A DNA stretch of 64,000 bases from Euryodendron excelsum (GCA_033060915.1 CM065390.1:20348501-20412500); one strand, 5' to 3'. Counted from the first letter of the stretch, positions 1 to 12,670 are shown. Notes: generated from the letters alone by a model not told the origin. Numbers and translations are program-made.

Positions 1-2954
1 CCTACACGTCACTCGTGCCTAAATCTTACTACGTGTTGTGTTTCACGGAGATCCGAGCTCGTTTGTGGGTTTTAGTACACAAACGACTAGAAAACATGAT
101 TTTTTCTTTAAAAAAACTCTAAGAAAAAGAGAGGAAAAACTGTTACATCTCCCAAACCAGGACTCCGGCGACCGTGCTGTTCATTCGTAGACGTCACTCG
201 TGCCAAAATCTTATTACGTGTTGACTTTCACGGAGATCCGAGCTCGTTTGTGGGTTTTAGTACCCAAACGACTCGAAAACATGATTTTTTCTTAAAAAAA
301 CTCTAAGGAAAAGAGAGGAAAAATAGTTACTTCTCCTAAACCTGGACTCCGGCGACCGTGCCGTTCATTCCTACACGTCACTCGTGCTAAAATCTTATTA
401 CGTGTCCAGTTTCACGGAGATCCGAGCTCGTTTGTGGGTTTTAGTACCCAAACGACAAGAAAACATGATTTTTTGTTAAAAAAAACTCTTAAAAAAAGAG
501 AGGAAAAACTGTTACATCTCCCAAATCGGGACTCCGGCGACCGTGCCATTCGTTCCTACACGTCACTCATGCCTAAATCTTACTACGTGTCCAGTTTCAC
601 GGAGATTCGAGCTCGTTTGTGGGCTTTAGTACCTAAACGACAAGAAAACATGATTTTTTTCCTAAAAAAACTCCAAGGAAAAGAGAGGAAAAACTGTTAC
701 ATCTCCTAAACCGGGACTCCGGCGACCGTGCCGTTCGCTCCTACACGTCACTCATGCCTAAATCTTACTACGTGTCGAGTTTCACGGAGCTCCGAGCTCG
801 TTTGTGGGTTTTAGTACCTAAACGACAAGAAAACATGATTTTTTCTTAAAAAAAATCTAAAAAAAAGAGAGGAAAAACTATTACATCTCCCAAACCGGGA
901 CTCCGGCTGCCGTGCCGTTTGTTCCTACACGTCAATCGTGCCTAAATCTTACTACGTGTCGAGTTTCACGGAGATCCAAGCTCGTTTGTAGGTTTTACTA
1001 CCCAAACGACAAGAAAACATGATTTTTTCCTAAAAAAACTCCAAGGAAAAGAGAGGAAAAACTGTTACATCTCCCAAACCGGGACTCCGGCGACCGTGTC
1101 GTTTGTTCCTACACGTCACTCATGCCTAAGTCTTACTACGTGTTGAGTTTCACGGAGATCCGAGCTCATTTGTGGGTTTTAGTACCTAAACGACTAGAAA
1201 ACATGATTTTTTCTTAAAAAAACTCTAAGGAAAAGAGAGGAAAAAAGTGTTACATCTCCCAAACCGGAACTCCGGCAACCCTGCCGTTCATTCCTACACG
1301 TCCCTCGTGCCTAAATCTTACTACGTGTTGGGTTTCACGGAGATGCGAGCTCGTTTGTGGGTTTTAGTACACAAACGACTAGAAAACATGATTTATTTCC
1401 TAAAAAAACTCTAAGGAAAAGAGAGGAAAAACTGTTACATCTCCCAAACCGGGACTCCGGCGACCGTGCCGTTCATTCCTACACGTCACTCGTGCCTAAA
1501 TCTTACTACGTGTTGGGTTTCACGGAGATCCGAGCTCGTTTGTGGGTTTTAGTACACAAACGACTAGACAACATGATTTTTTCTAAAAAAAACTCTAAGA
1601 AAAAGAGAGGAAAAACTGTTACATCTCCCAAACCAGGACTCCGGCGACCGTGCCGTTCATTCGTAGACGTCACTCGTGCCAAAATCTTACTACGTGTTGA
1701 GTTTCATGGAGATCCGAGCTCGTTTGTGGGTTTTAATACCCAAACGACTAGAAAACATGATTTTTTCTTTAAAAAACTCTAAGGAAAAGAGAGGAAAAAT
1801 AGTTACTTCTCCTAAACCTGGACTCCGGCGACCGTGCCGTTCATTCCTACACGTCACTCGTGCCAATATCTTATTACGTGTCCAGTTTCACGGAGATCCG
1901 AGCTCGTTTGTGGGTTTTAGTACCCAAACGACAAGAAAACATGATTTTTTCTTAAAAAAACTCTTAAAAAAAGAGAGGAAAAACTGTTACATCTCCCAAA
2001 TCGGGACTCCGGCGACCGTGCCGTTCGTTCTTACACGTCACTCGTGCCTAAATCTTACTACGTGTCGAGTTTCACGGAGATCCGAGCTTGTTTGTGGGTT
2101 TTAGTACCTAAACGACAAGAAAACATGATTTTTTCCTAAAAAAACTCCAAGGAGAAGAGAGGAAAAACTGTTACATCTCCCAAACCGGGACTCCGGCGAC
2201 CGTGCCGTTCGTTCCTACACGTCACTCATGCCTAAATCTTACTACGTGTCGAGTGTCACGGAGATCCGAGCTCGTTTGTGGGTTTTAGTACCTAAACGAC
2301 AAGAAAACATGATTTTTTCTTAAAAAAAATCTAAAAAAAAGAGAGGAAAAACTGTTACATCTCCCAAACCGGGACTCCGGCTGCCGTGCTGTTTGTTTCT
2401 GCACGTCAATCGTGCCTAAATCTTACTACGTGTCGAGTTTCACAGAGATCCGAGCTCGTTTGTAGGTTTTACTACCCAAACGACAAGAAAACATGATTTT
2501 TTCCTAAAAAAAACTCGAAGGAAAAGAGAGGAAAAACTGTTACATCTCCCAAACCGGGACTCCGGTGACCGTGCCGTTTGTTCCTACACGTCACTCATGC
2601 CTAAGTCTTACTACGTGTTGAGTTTCACGGAGATCCGAGCTCATTTGTGGGTTTTAGTACCTAAACGACAAGAAAACATGATTTTTTCTTAAAAAAACTC
2701 TAAGGAAAAGAGAGGAAAAAAGTGTTACATCTCCCAAACCAGAACTCCGGCAACCCTGCTGTTCATTCCTACACGTCACTCGTGCCTAAATCTTACTACG
2801 TGTTGGGTTTCACGGAGATCCGAGCTCGTTTGTGGGTTTTAGTACACAAACGATTAGAAAACATGATTTTTTCCTAAAAAAACTCTAAGGAAAAGAGAGG
2901 AAAAACTGTTACATCTCCCAAACCGGGACTCCGCTGACCATGTCGTTCGTTCGT
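1..2954. repeat. Higher-order repeat: two copies of an eight-unit block (~1,477 bp)
   Basis: Unit-specific variants recur eight units later. The CGTAGACGTC variant with CCAAAATCTTA is at ~187 and ~1,665. The TCATTTGTGGG variant followed by GGAAAAAAGTG and AACCCTGC is at ~1,165-1,285 and ~2,640-2,760. The TAGGTTTTACTACCC variant is at ~988 and ~2,460. Block 1 (1-1477) therefore matches block 2 (1478-~2954). Units after 2,955 do not continue the pattern. The duplication of an eight-unit block is seen directly by eye; percent identity was not computed. Confidence 0.85.
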
Positions 2955-4912
2955 ACACGTCACTCGTGCCTAAATCTTTTTACGTGTTGAGTTTCACGGA
3001 GATCTGAGCTCGTTTGTGGGTTTTAGTACCCAAGCGACAAGAAAACATGATTTTTTCTTAAAAAAATTCTAAGGAAAAGAGAGGAAAAACTGTTACATCT
3101 CCCAAACCGGGACTCTGGCGACCGTGCCGGTCGTTCCTACACGTCACTCGAGCCTAAATCTTACTACGTGTCGAGTTTCGCGGAGATCCAAGCTCGTTTG
3201 TGGGTTTTAGTACCCAAAGGACTAGAAAACATGATTTCTTTTCTTTAAAAAACTCTAAGGAAAAGGGAGGAAAAACTGTTACATCTCCTAAGCCGGGACT
3301 CCGACGACCGTGCGGTTTTTTTCTACACGTCACTGATGCCTAAATCTTACTACGTGTCGAGTTTCACGGAGATCCAAGCTCGTTTGTGGGTTTTAGTACC
3401 CAAACAACTAGAAAACATGATTTTTTATTAAAAAAACTCTAAGGAAAAGAGAGGAGAAACTGTTACATCTCCCAAACTGGGACTCCGGCGACCGTGCCGT
3501 TCATTCGTACACGTCACTAGTGTCTAAATCTTACTACTTGTCGAGTTTCACGGAGATCCGAGCTCGTTTGTGGGTTTTAGTACCCAAACGACTAGAAAAC
3601 ATGCTTTTTTCTTAAAAAAAACTCTAAGGAAAAGAGAGGAAAAACTGTTACATCTGCCAAACCGGGACTCCGGCGACCGTGCTGTTCATTCGTACACGTC
3701 ACTCGTGCCTAAATCTTACTACGTGTCGAGTTTCACGGAGATCCGAGCTCGTTTGTGGGTTTTAGTACCCAAACGACAAGAAAACATGATTTTTTCTTAA
3801 AAAAATCTAAAGAAAAGAGAGGAAAAACTGTTACATCTCCCAAACCGGGACTCCGACGACCGTGCCGTTTGTTCCTACGCATCACTCGTGCCTAAATCTT
3901 ACTACATGTCGAGTTTCACGGAGATCCGAGCTCGTTTGTGGGTTTTAGTACCCAAACGATAAGAAAACATGATTTTTTCTTTAAAAAAACTCTAAGGAAT
4001 AGAGAGGAAAAACTGTTACATCTCCCAAACCGGGAGTCCAGCGACCGTGCCGTTTGTTCCTACACGTCACTCGTGCCTAAATCTTACTACGTTTCGAGTT
4101 TCACGGAGTTCCGAGCTCGTTTGTGGGTTTTAGTACCCAAACGACAAGAAAACATGATTTTTTCTTAAAAAAACTCTAAGGAAAAGAGAGGAAAAACTGT
4201 TACATCTCCCAAACCGGGACTCCGGCGACCATGCCGTTCGTTCCTACACGTCACTCATGCCTAAATCTTTCTACGTGTCGAGTTTCACGGAGATCCGAGC
4301 TCGTTTGTGGGTTTTAGTACCCAAACGACAAGAAAACATGATTTTTTCTTAAAAAAACTCTAAGGAAAAGAGAGGAAAAACTGTTACATCTCCCAAATCG
4401 GGACTCCGGCGACCATGCCGTTCGTTCCTACACGTCACTCGTGCCTAAATCTTACTACGTGTCGATCTTGACAGAGATCGGATCTCGTTTGTGGGTTTTA
4501 CTACCTAGACGACTCGAAAACTTGTTATTCTATAAAAAAAAAAACTAAGGAAAAGAGTAGGAAAAAAAATTAAATCTCTTAAACTGGGACTCCGACAACT
4601 GTGCCGTTTGTTCCCACTCGTCACTTGTGCGTAAATCTTACTACGTGTCGAGTTTGACGGAGATCCGAGCTCGTTTGTGGGTTTTAGTACTCAAACAACT
4701 AGAGAACATGATTTTTTCTTAAAAAAAACTCTAAGGAAAAGAGAGGAAAAACTGTTACATCTTCCAAACCGGGACTCCAGCGACCGTGCCGTTTGTTCCT
4801 ACATGTCACTCATGCCTAAATCTTACTACGTATCGATCTTGACGGACTCACAAACTTGTTTGTGGGTTTTATTACCCAAACGACTAGAAAACACGTTTTT
4901 TCCTAAAAGAAA
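1..4912. repeat. ~185 bp tandem satellite array
   Basis: About 26 head-to-tail copies of a 184-185 bp unit. The ACGTC landmark recurs at 6, 191, 375, 560 and 745, giving steps of 185, 184, 185 and 185. Each unit has a SacI-like GAGCTC core (sometimes mutated), an A/T-tract block and a CCGGCGACCG-like block. The array runs off the left edge and decays after about 4,440, with the last partial unit ending near 4,912. Short ORFs inside it are translations of the repeat; the unit length is not a multiple of three, so no frame is kept. I do not recognise the family by name. It ends only ~28 bp from the stop codon of the CACTA TnpA-like gene, so it may be part of that transposon's 3' region. Confidence 0.95.
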
Positions 4913-4939
4913 CCTAATATGATAGCAGCATTTGAATTT

Positions 4940-6776
4940 TCAAGTATGATAATCAAGTAACAAAAGTGAGGAAACAAGTGATAATACTTGCTCCAGTGGT
5001 GGAGGCAATGAAGCTAAATGAGGCAATGTCGGTGAACGAGATGGTATATGATCATCACCCACAAACTCAACTCGTACCTGGTGTCTGCTAGATGCATCCG
5101 GAACCTAAACACAATGAAATACTGTTAATTGCAATATCAAAAAAAAAATAACATGTATAAAAATTGTTATTTTAAGAAATTAATCAATTGCATGGTGACC
5201 TGTCGGGTTGCATCTCCAGATAAGACACCGGCTTTCATCAATTGTAAGGTGATTTGTCGAGTGATCTCTTCTTTCAGCTCCTCTCGCGATTCCTCTTTCA
5301 AATTCTCTCGCAGCTCTTCTCTTAGCTCCTCTCGCAAGCCCATATGACACTGTGATGGACCAGTATCCTCCTCATAAACAGCAGCCCGAGATATGCCAGT
5401 GCCGTATGTGCGGCAATAGCCATGTCCATCGTCCCCGAAAACTTTGTGAAATATCTTGTTACGAGCATCATCCGTCCTTTGCTCCTCAGGTACCTTCTCT
5501 AGAAGTCGATTATATTCATCCTACACATCCAAAAGACAAATTAATTGACAATATGAAACAAATTTAAATACTAAAATTGCAATAAGTACTACTTACAATG
5601 TAGGGAACCACATCTGGGTCATTTACTCGGCGACCCCTCAAGTAGACACTCATCTTGTCTGTTCGGTCCCCAGCCGCCTCCATCTAATTTAGCAAACATA
5701 CAATATGATATGTGAATGCTTACAACCCAAAACATAATAATAAGCGTTAATTTTCTTACGTATGTACCTCATGGCGTATTGTCGAGAACTGTGTCTTTCC
5801 AGTTGTATGAGGTGGGCCACGAAGCTCCCTATTCGTTGAATTATTTTTTGCAATTGCCTACAATAGATTGGCATAATTAATGACATAAATATTCAATAAG
5901 GATGTTATTGCAAATGAATGTAATGACATAAATACTCAAACCTTTGCCGCCTCGGTCCTCCAATAATCCACGAGCTCTCTCCAGTGATTTGGAAGGACAC
6001 CATCAGGACAATCAGGATAGCGGTCCAAAATGTCTCGATATGGCGTAAAATGCTTTTTTTTGATATGGTACTTATGATCCTTCCATAACTTCGCACATTT
6101 GTCCATGCAAACCGGTTTGTACTCATCCGGACAAGGTTCCAAATTACGCTATAAAAACATTAGTCATTAAACTGATAGATAAATATTACAGTTTTACTAA
6201 TTGAAGAAACAATAACGTTTTTACCTTAACTTAACATCCTGCCAAATCTGATCGATCAAATCAGAGGGTACTTGTGTCCAATCTGTATATATCAAGGGTA
6301 CAATGTGACGCACTATGATGCCCAACTGCCCTGAGAGTTTGTTAACTTTTGTGTTCTCAATTGGGCACCACATCTTATCAAATACCACGTGATACTTGAA
6401 ATCCTTGCTACCCCAGTCACGAATACCCAATGCCAAGCCTCGCCCTTTCTTTGAACACGATGAGGATGTCTCATTACCTGATGGCCCTGAAGCAAATGAA
6501 TCTAAAATAATAATATAAATCAAAGCATATGATATTAGTTGTTAGCTAAATGTGTGAACATTTATTAACTTAGTTTATACCTGATACAAGCGGCCATGAG
6601 GATGTATCTGATGGTGCTAACCCTACTGCCTCAGTTGAAACAGTCGGTAGAGGAGGAGACGGTTGCAACATAGGTTGTTGAGATGGAACTGGTGGAGTAG
6701 TCTCCTCAGACTGAGATGTAAATGACTGCAATACATCAGACACCGTCCGACCAGTAGACCTCTTCCTCTTTGACAT
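4940..6776 (-). pseudogene. TnpA-like CACTA accessory transposase (plant Ptta/En/Spm, Transposase_24 type), decayed
   Basis: The start is the ATG at 6,776 (MSKRKRSTG...), followed by a low-complexity Ser/Pro/Gln segment. Likely exons on the minus strand are 6776-6581, 6501-6225, 6148-5942, 5857-5768, 5684-5597, 5520-5200 and 5104-4940, each bounded by plausible GT/AG sites. They encode the usual order for this family: a GRGLALGIRDWG-type block, a DEYKPVCMDKCAKLWKDHK block, a WRTEAAK block, a MSVYLRGRR block, and a charged C-terminal coiled coil of repeated REELREEL heptads (about 5,250-5,350). In the sixth exon the frame breaks near 5,500 (apparent small deletion before VPEEQR). The exon 2/3 junction does not keep frame with the sites I chose. 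In En/Spm, TnpA binds subterminal repeats and controls the promoter; that role is inferred from the family. Confidence 0.75.
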
Positions 6777-7060
6777 AATAACCTGGTAAGAAAAATACAA
6801 GCTACATACAAAATAAACAACTAACAAATAGAGGGAAAAGTATGAAAGCTTTCAAGTTTCTAAGCACATATGTGAGGGAATTAAGGTCAAACTTATCAAA
6901 CTATAGACAAAGTTTTAGAAGTTACAAATTAACAGTTACATGTTACATGTTACATGTCAAAATATGGTTACAACTATGTACATATCAAATAACCAACTAC
7001 ACAAAGCTAATAGAGGAAGACAAAAGGTTAGTCCATCATTGACAAGTTGGAATATGACTG

Positions 7061-10000
7061 TTAGACAGGAGCATCGACCGTTACTCCTTCTGTTCCTTCC
7101 CTAACCCAGTGAACATCTTTATCATGAAGGGCAATATTTTCTTCCAGTTGTTGACTTGCATAAGGCTCAGCTTGAGTGTCTAAGGAATGCATATCAAACA
7201 AACTTCTCTGTGACATCTTCACAACAACATGCCAGTCTGCTTGTAAAGGGTCTGACGCATACCAAACCTGCTCTGCTTGGGATGCAAAGATGAAAGGTTC
7301 ATTGGTCTCTCGATCATCTCGGTATAACAAATGGTTGAAGTTGACCAATGTAAACTTGAAAGCATCTTCCTTCTTCCCGCGGATGTTATCAACCCAATCA
7401 CACTTAAACATAACAAATGCCATGTCATTAATGTATCGAATTTCAACAATATCAGTCAGTTGTCCATAGTAGTACACAGACCCCACACGAGGATTATTAT
7501 CCTTTCGACTAGCATAACTCAGGGTCTCAGCCTTTAAACTTACACCACTATTTTGAGGAACTTGACTATCATCCATGTGCTTCACACGAAAATGGAACCC
7601 ATTGACGTTGTAGGCATTATACCTATATGCTATGTCATTAGGACCATTTGCCAAATTTGTGATTTCATCAGAGAAGATGATATTTGTTGTCCTTCGTAAA
7701 GTTTGAACCTGTTATGCAACCAGGAGTGTATATTTATATTCATGAAGTGTACGTAAGTTTGAGTGAACTGAAAAAAATAAAACATACATGATTACTGAAC
7801 CAAGTGTGGAATGTTTCAAAATGCTCGTGCTGAATTTGATGATTGTCTGCTTGAGAAAATTTTTCCTTAAGAAATTCAAGGTGATTGCTGTGCAATAAAA
7901 TTACATATATGAAGATGATGTATATAAAACTGCTACATACTTTAACATGAAGTGGTGATTAAAAAAACAAACTTACTTTATGAATGATGCCACTAATTTA
8001 GAGTTGAACAAGACATAGCGGTGAGCCTGTGTCAGTACACTCTTATGAGGATGAAAAAATTTGCATAACCCTTCTGGACCATCTTTGCTCTGCACCGGTC
8101 GATTAGTTTTGGTTTCTATGTTATGAAGATATTGGGCACAGAAATTCATGCACTCTTCCATCATGTACCCTTTAGCTATTGAACCTTCTGGAAAAGCTCG
8201 ATTTCGAACATACCCTTTCAATGTTAGAAGATATCTCTCAGTTGAGTACATCCATCGATATTGAACTGGTCCACACAATAATGCTTCATCTGCTAAATGA
8301 ATGGGCAAGTGTTCCATTATATCAAAGAAGGCCGAGGGAAATAATTTCTCAAGATGACAAAGAGTTACTACTATACGATCCTGAATATACTGCAAGTCAG
8401 TTACACCATTCAACTTCGAGCACAGTTGCCTGAAGAAGTTGCTCAATTCAATCAACGGTTCAATGACTTTCTTAGGCAAAGAATGACGTATAGCCAAAGG
8501 AATAAGTTGTTGCATCATGACATGATTGTCGTGACTCTTTAAACCCCAAATAGTCCTTTCATCTAAATAAACATGTCGTGATATATTAGATGTATACCCA
8601 TTTGGCACTCTAACTTTCTTTAGCACTTTCAAGAACAAATATTTTTCCTCCTTGGTCATCGTGAACTGAGCAGGAGGCAAGTACAATTTGTTGGCCCCCT
8701 TCTCTACTGGGTGCAATGCTTCTCTAATTCCCATTTCTTTCAAATCACGTCGGGTATTTGCATTGTCCTTCGACTTTCCCATAACTCCTAGTATTGTCCA
8801 TAATACATTGTCACATACATTCTTCTCTATATGCATCACATCGAGATTGTGTCTTACTAAATTGTATTTCCAGTACGGTAATTCATAAAAGATGCTCTTC
8901 TTTTTCCAATTATGGGTTTTGGGCTCATCATTCTTTTGCTTCTCTTTTGATCTCCGGTGCCTTACTGCAAGGTCATCCAATCTGTATTGGGTAAGGATAC
9001 CTTTTGCTTCCAACTGTAACAACATATCTGATCCAGACAACATTTCAGGTTTTGTTCCAATTTCTTGGGTCTTATCAAATGATACTCTATCCCTTCGAAA
9101 TTTATGTCGAGTAGGCAAAAAGCGACGGTGGCCCATGTAGACAAACTTTTTTCCGTGCTTCAACCTTCTGGATTTAGTTTGCGTATTGCAACACGGGCAA
9201 GCATATTCACCTTTGGTACTCCATCCCGACAGCATGGCGTATCCAGGGAAGTCACCAATTGTTCACAATAAACATGTGAACAATTGAAACATCTATTTGG
9301 TCGATGCATCAAAAGTGGGTACACCTTCATTCCAAAGCTCATTCAACTCCTCAATTAACGGCTGCAAGTAGACATCAATGTTGTCACCGGGTCCTTTAGG
9401 CCCATCTATAAGCACAAACAATATAAAAAATGGTTGCTTCATGCACATCCAAGGTGGTAGATTGTATGGAATCAACACTACAGGCCAAGTGCTATGAACT
9501 ACATTCATCGATCTAAACGGGTTGAATCCATCCGACGCAAGCCCAAACCTCACATTACGGCTATCACTAGCAAAGACTGGGTTTCGCCGATCAAAATCTT
9601 TCCACGCCTCAGAGTCTGCAGGATGCCTTAAAGTCCCATAATTTGTTCGGTCCTCTGCATGCCATTTCATTGACCTAGATGTATTGGATGACATAAACAA
9701 TCTTTGCAGCCTTGGCTTCAAAGGAAAGTACCTCATCTGTTTTGCAGGCTTCAGTTTACCACGATTTTCTGAATTATTGACACTCTCTTTCCATCTAGAA
9801 ACATGACATATGAGACATTCATTAAGATCAGCGTGCTCATTCCTCAACAACATACAACTGTTGGGGCATGCATCCCAAGTCATATACGTAAAGCCTATAT
9901 CTTCAGTTATCTTTTGAGCTTTATAGTAATTCTTAGGAAGTTGCACACCCTCAGGAAAAGCTTCACTCAACAACTCGAGTAACATATCCATTGACTTGTC

Positions 10001-10507
10001 CGTCCAATGATTGAGCACCTTAAGATGCAAGAGTCGAACAATAAATGACAATTTATTAAATTTCTTACATCCCGGATACAATTCACACTGCTCTTCCTCT
10101 AGAAGCTTGAAATACTTAACAGTTTCTTCATTCCCTCCTATCTGGACATCATCATTCTCAAAACTTCCACCTACATGCAGAATAGCATCATTTATCATAC
10201 CGATCATATCATCTGCAAAGTCTGCATCCCCCAACATTCCACTGTCTCTGTCAGGGCAACTAGAACTAGAAGGATAAGATTCCCCATGACTAGTCCAAAT
10301 CTTATATTTTCTTAACATTCCTTTGTTGAGAAGATGCTCACGCACAACATCTCGTGAAAAATAGTAACGATTTGCACACTGCCTACAAGGACAGTAGATC
10401 AATGAATCTGCACCATTGCCAATGTACGCAAACACAAGAAATTGGTCTATTTCGTCCACATATTCCCTGGAAAGCCTATCACCAGAATCAATCCAACTCT
10501 TGTCCAT
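7061..10507 (-). pseudogene. TnpD-like CACTA transposase (transposase_21/tnp2) with two nonsense codons
   Basis: Exons 10507-7977, 7887-7788 and 7708-7061 join in frame to 1,093 codons (1,092 residues plus stop), a usual length for this family. I chose MDKSWI at 10,507 over the upstream ATG because it begins the conserved transposase-associated N-terminal domain (CPCRQC zinc motif). Next come the tnp2 catalytic region (HADLNECLICH, MLSGWSTKGEYACPCCNTQTK, NLDVMHIEKNVCDNV), the DUF4218-like block (HDNHVMMQQLIPLAIR) and a C-terminal DUF4216-like block (VYYYGQLTDIVEIRY, FKCDWVD) in the last exon. Two in-frame stops interrupt it, TAG at 9295-9293 and TGA at 9265-9263, where family members have Gln and Trp. 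No other break was seen, so the gene was disabled fairly recently. The family cuts and pastes the element through its CACTA termini. Confidence 0.9.
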
Positions 10508-10970
10508 TTTTCTGTAGATATTCACATAAACATTACTAATTAAGTCACCATACGTAAAATATAGATCATAAATGTTCATGCAACGTGAAAATTATCCATA
10601 CAACTCCTCTTTAATAGGTAGGTGGTCCTATCCCATTCAGGAATGCATAATCTATGCAATAGGAAGTAGCTCAAACCGTTTTGTCCCTCTTTAAGGAAAA
10701 TCCGGCAGCATCTCCCTATAGTTCTCCAAGTACGCGACGTAAACGAAGTGTATTGTTGTACACCACATCCCGTATGTACCCAGAGAACACAGAGTTTGCT
10801 ACACAGAATTTTCATTAAAGAAGAACAATTTAAACCGGTGAGCCACTAACTACTACATAGATTTATGCATTCCCAAATTATCCGAAACTGGATAATTCAA
10901 GAACCATCTCATCGTAGTTGAATCCACAAACTACATAGACGATTTTTGAACGGGTCTAAGGTTATATGCT

Positions 10971-11011
10971 TATATTTTAATTAACTCATGTCATGAGTTA
11001 ATTAAAATATA
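10971..11011. repeat. Perfect inverted repeat, 20 bp arms, 1 bp spacer
   Basis: The left arm 10,971-10,990 and right arm 10,992-11,011 are exact reverse complements around a single T, with CATG next to the centre. The arms are AT-rich. It lies in the CACTA leader, about 460 bp upstream of the TnpD-like start. Confidence 0.95.
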
Positions 11012-11619
11012 TAAATATAAATTGTTACTATAAAGTAAGAAAGTGAATTAAACAAACCTGCTGGACCATAGACAATGGTAAATGATTGTAATGTTTATCA
11101 AATTACAAGCACACGGATGTACTATCATGAAGAAGAGAAGCGCATTGTGCTATCAAGAAAATAAAAGATTGAAAATAGTCATATTCATTAAGCAGTTAGT
11201 GACATCTAAATAAGTGTATCAACAATAAACAAGAACAAGGGCATATGGTTGAAATTCTGTCATTAATCAGTTAGTCTAGATGGTTTCAAATAGCTAAAAT
11301 TGAAGCAAACCCCATTTCCTTTTTCCTAGTTTCTTATTCTTAAGAAGTTCATGTGAGTCTAGTTTTTACTAGTTTTGAATTCAGCACAAAATTTTTAATA
11401 TTTAGAGAGTTATAACAAAAAAAAGAAAAAAAAAATTACGTGGTTAGATATTCCATTCCGAATTTTGGGTTATTTACACAAAATTCACTGGAGACTTCTA
11501 AGGTCTCATCCAAAGCCTCTACAAGCATCGGTCTTACTTACATAATTCTCAAGATAATATTAATTTCAAAGCTTTCAAAATAGGGTTTACTCGTCTTATC
11601 TATTTACTAAGGATAACCC

Positions 11620-11649
11620 GTGCCTACGGCACTCTCTGATAAATTGAAA

Positions 11650-11680
<31 letters not shown>

Positions 11681-12670
11681 TATTCAGAAATAATTGTAAA
11701 ACAATGGCTACCTCTTTTACCATCATAAGAAAAATTTTATTATGCAAAATTGGTCACACAAACAGAACATATGTAAAAGTTAAAAGAATTCTCGAACTAT
11801 AATGAAAATTTTGAATAATCAAGAATTCTCCCAAGATCAAATATGATTTTCATAACATTTGATAGTAGATTCCATTTGTTTACACATGATAAAAACGAAA
11901 GTATCCTTGTACATTAATACAAAAAGGTTAAAAGTGTATATATTGCACTTTCAAGACTTAATAAAGACCAACATACATATTTGACAACACAACAAACTCC
12001 ATATGAACATTAACAGCAAGCTTTACCAAAAGCAAGTCTATTGTCTGCTTCGAAAGAATAAAAAAAAGGAATTGAGTTTTCTTCTCTTTTAGACATTGTC
12101 TTCACCCCTTTTTTCCTTTTCCTTTTCTTTCAATTTATCGGGGAGTGCCGTAGGCCCATGCCTATAGCACTAAGTTAAAAAAAAAAAAAAAAAATCAGCA
12201 GTAATAGTAAGAAAAATGGGTACCTCTTTTACTACTTTCTCTATCCTTAACCCCTCTCTCTCTCTCTCTCTCTCCCCGTGTGTCTGAAATTATTAAGTAC
12301 AGAATTCTATTATACACAATTGATCAAATGAACGGAGTATGTAAAGGCTAAAACAATACTCATACAAATAATGAAAAATTAAAATAATCAAGAATTCTCC
12401 CCCAATAAAATCAGCAATAGATCTCATCTGATTTCAAAAAAAAAAAAAAAGTTTATAGTAGATTCCGTTTGTTTACAAATAATGAAAATGAAAGTATCCT
12501 CATGCATTAATACAAAAAAAAGTGTATATACACTTTCAAGACTTAGAGGAATAAAGAAGAACGTACATATTTCACAATGCAACAAACTCCATATGAACAT
12601 AGATAGCAAGCTTTAACAAAACCCAGTCTATTGTCAACTTCAAAAACAATAAAAAAAGAATTGAGTTTAG
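11620..12670. repeat. Diverged direct duplication of a ~500 bp AT-rich block
   Basis: The block at about 11,620-12,080 is repeated at about 12,150-12,670. Shared landmarks in the same order are a GCCTA(C/T)(G/A)GCACT stretch before an A-run, CTACCTCTTTTAC, ATAATCAAGAATTCTCCC, TAGTAGATTCC(A/G)TTTGTTTACA, AAGTATCCT, ACTTTCAAGACTTA, ACAACAAACTCCATATGAAC / CAACAAACTCCATATGAAC, and a final AAAAAGGAATTGAGTTT / AAAAGAATTGAGTTT. No coding potential. It lies inside the CACTA leader and may be an element-specific tandem duplication. Confidence 0.85.

Noticed and set aside
1..4912. Possible CRISPR-like array because of regular repeats
   Set aside because: Units are directly adjacent with no unique spacers, in plant nuclear DNA; this is a satellite.
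434..4922. Several 70-140 codon ORFs within 1-4,920
   Set aside because: They are translations of the tandem satellite; the 184-185 bp unit shifts frame every copy, and no frame is conserved.
10576..10815. 79-codon minus-strand ORF just upstream of the CACTA transposase
   Set aside because: It is in a different frame region with no conserved motif; the transposase family starts at the MDKSWI methionine.
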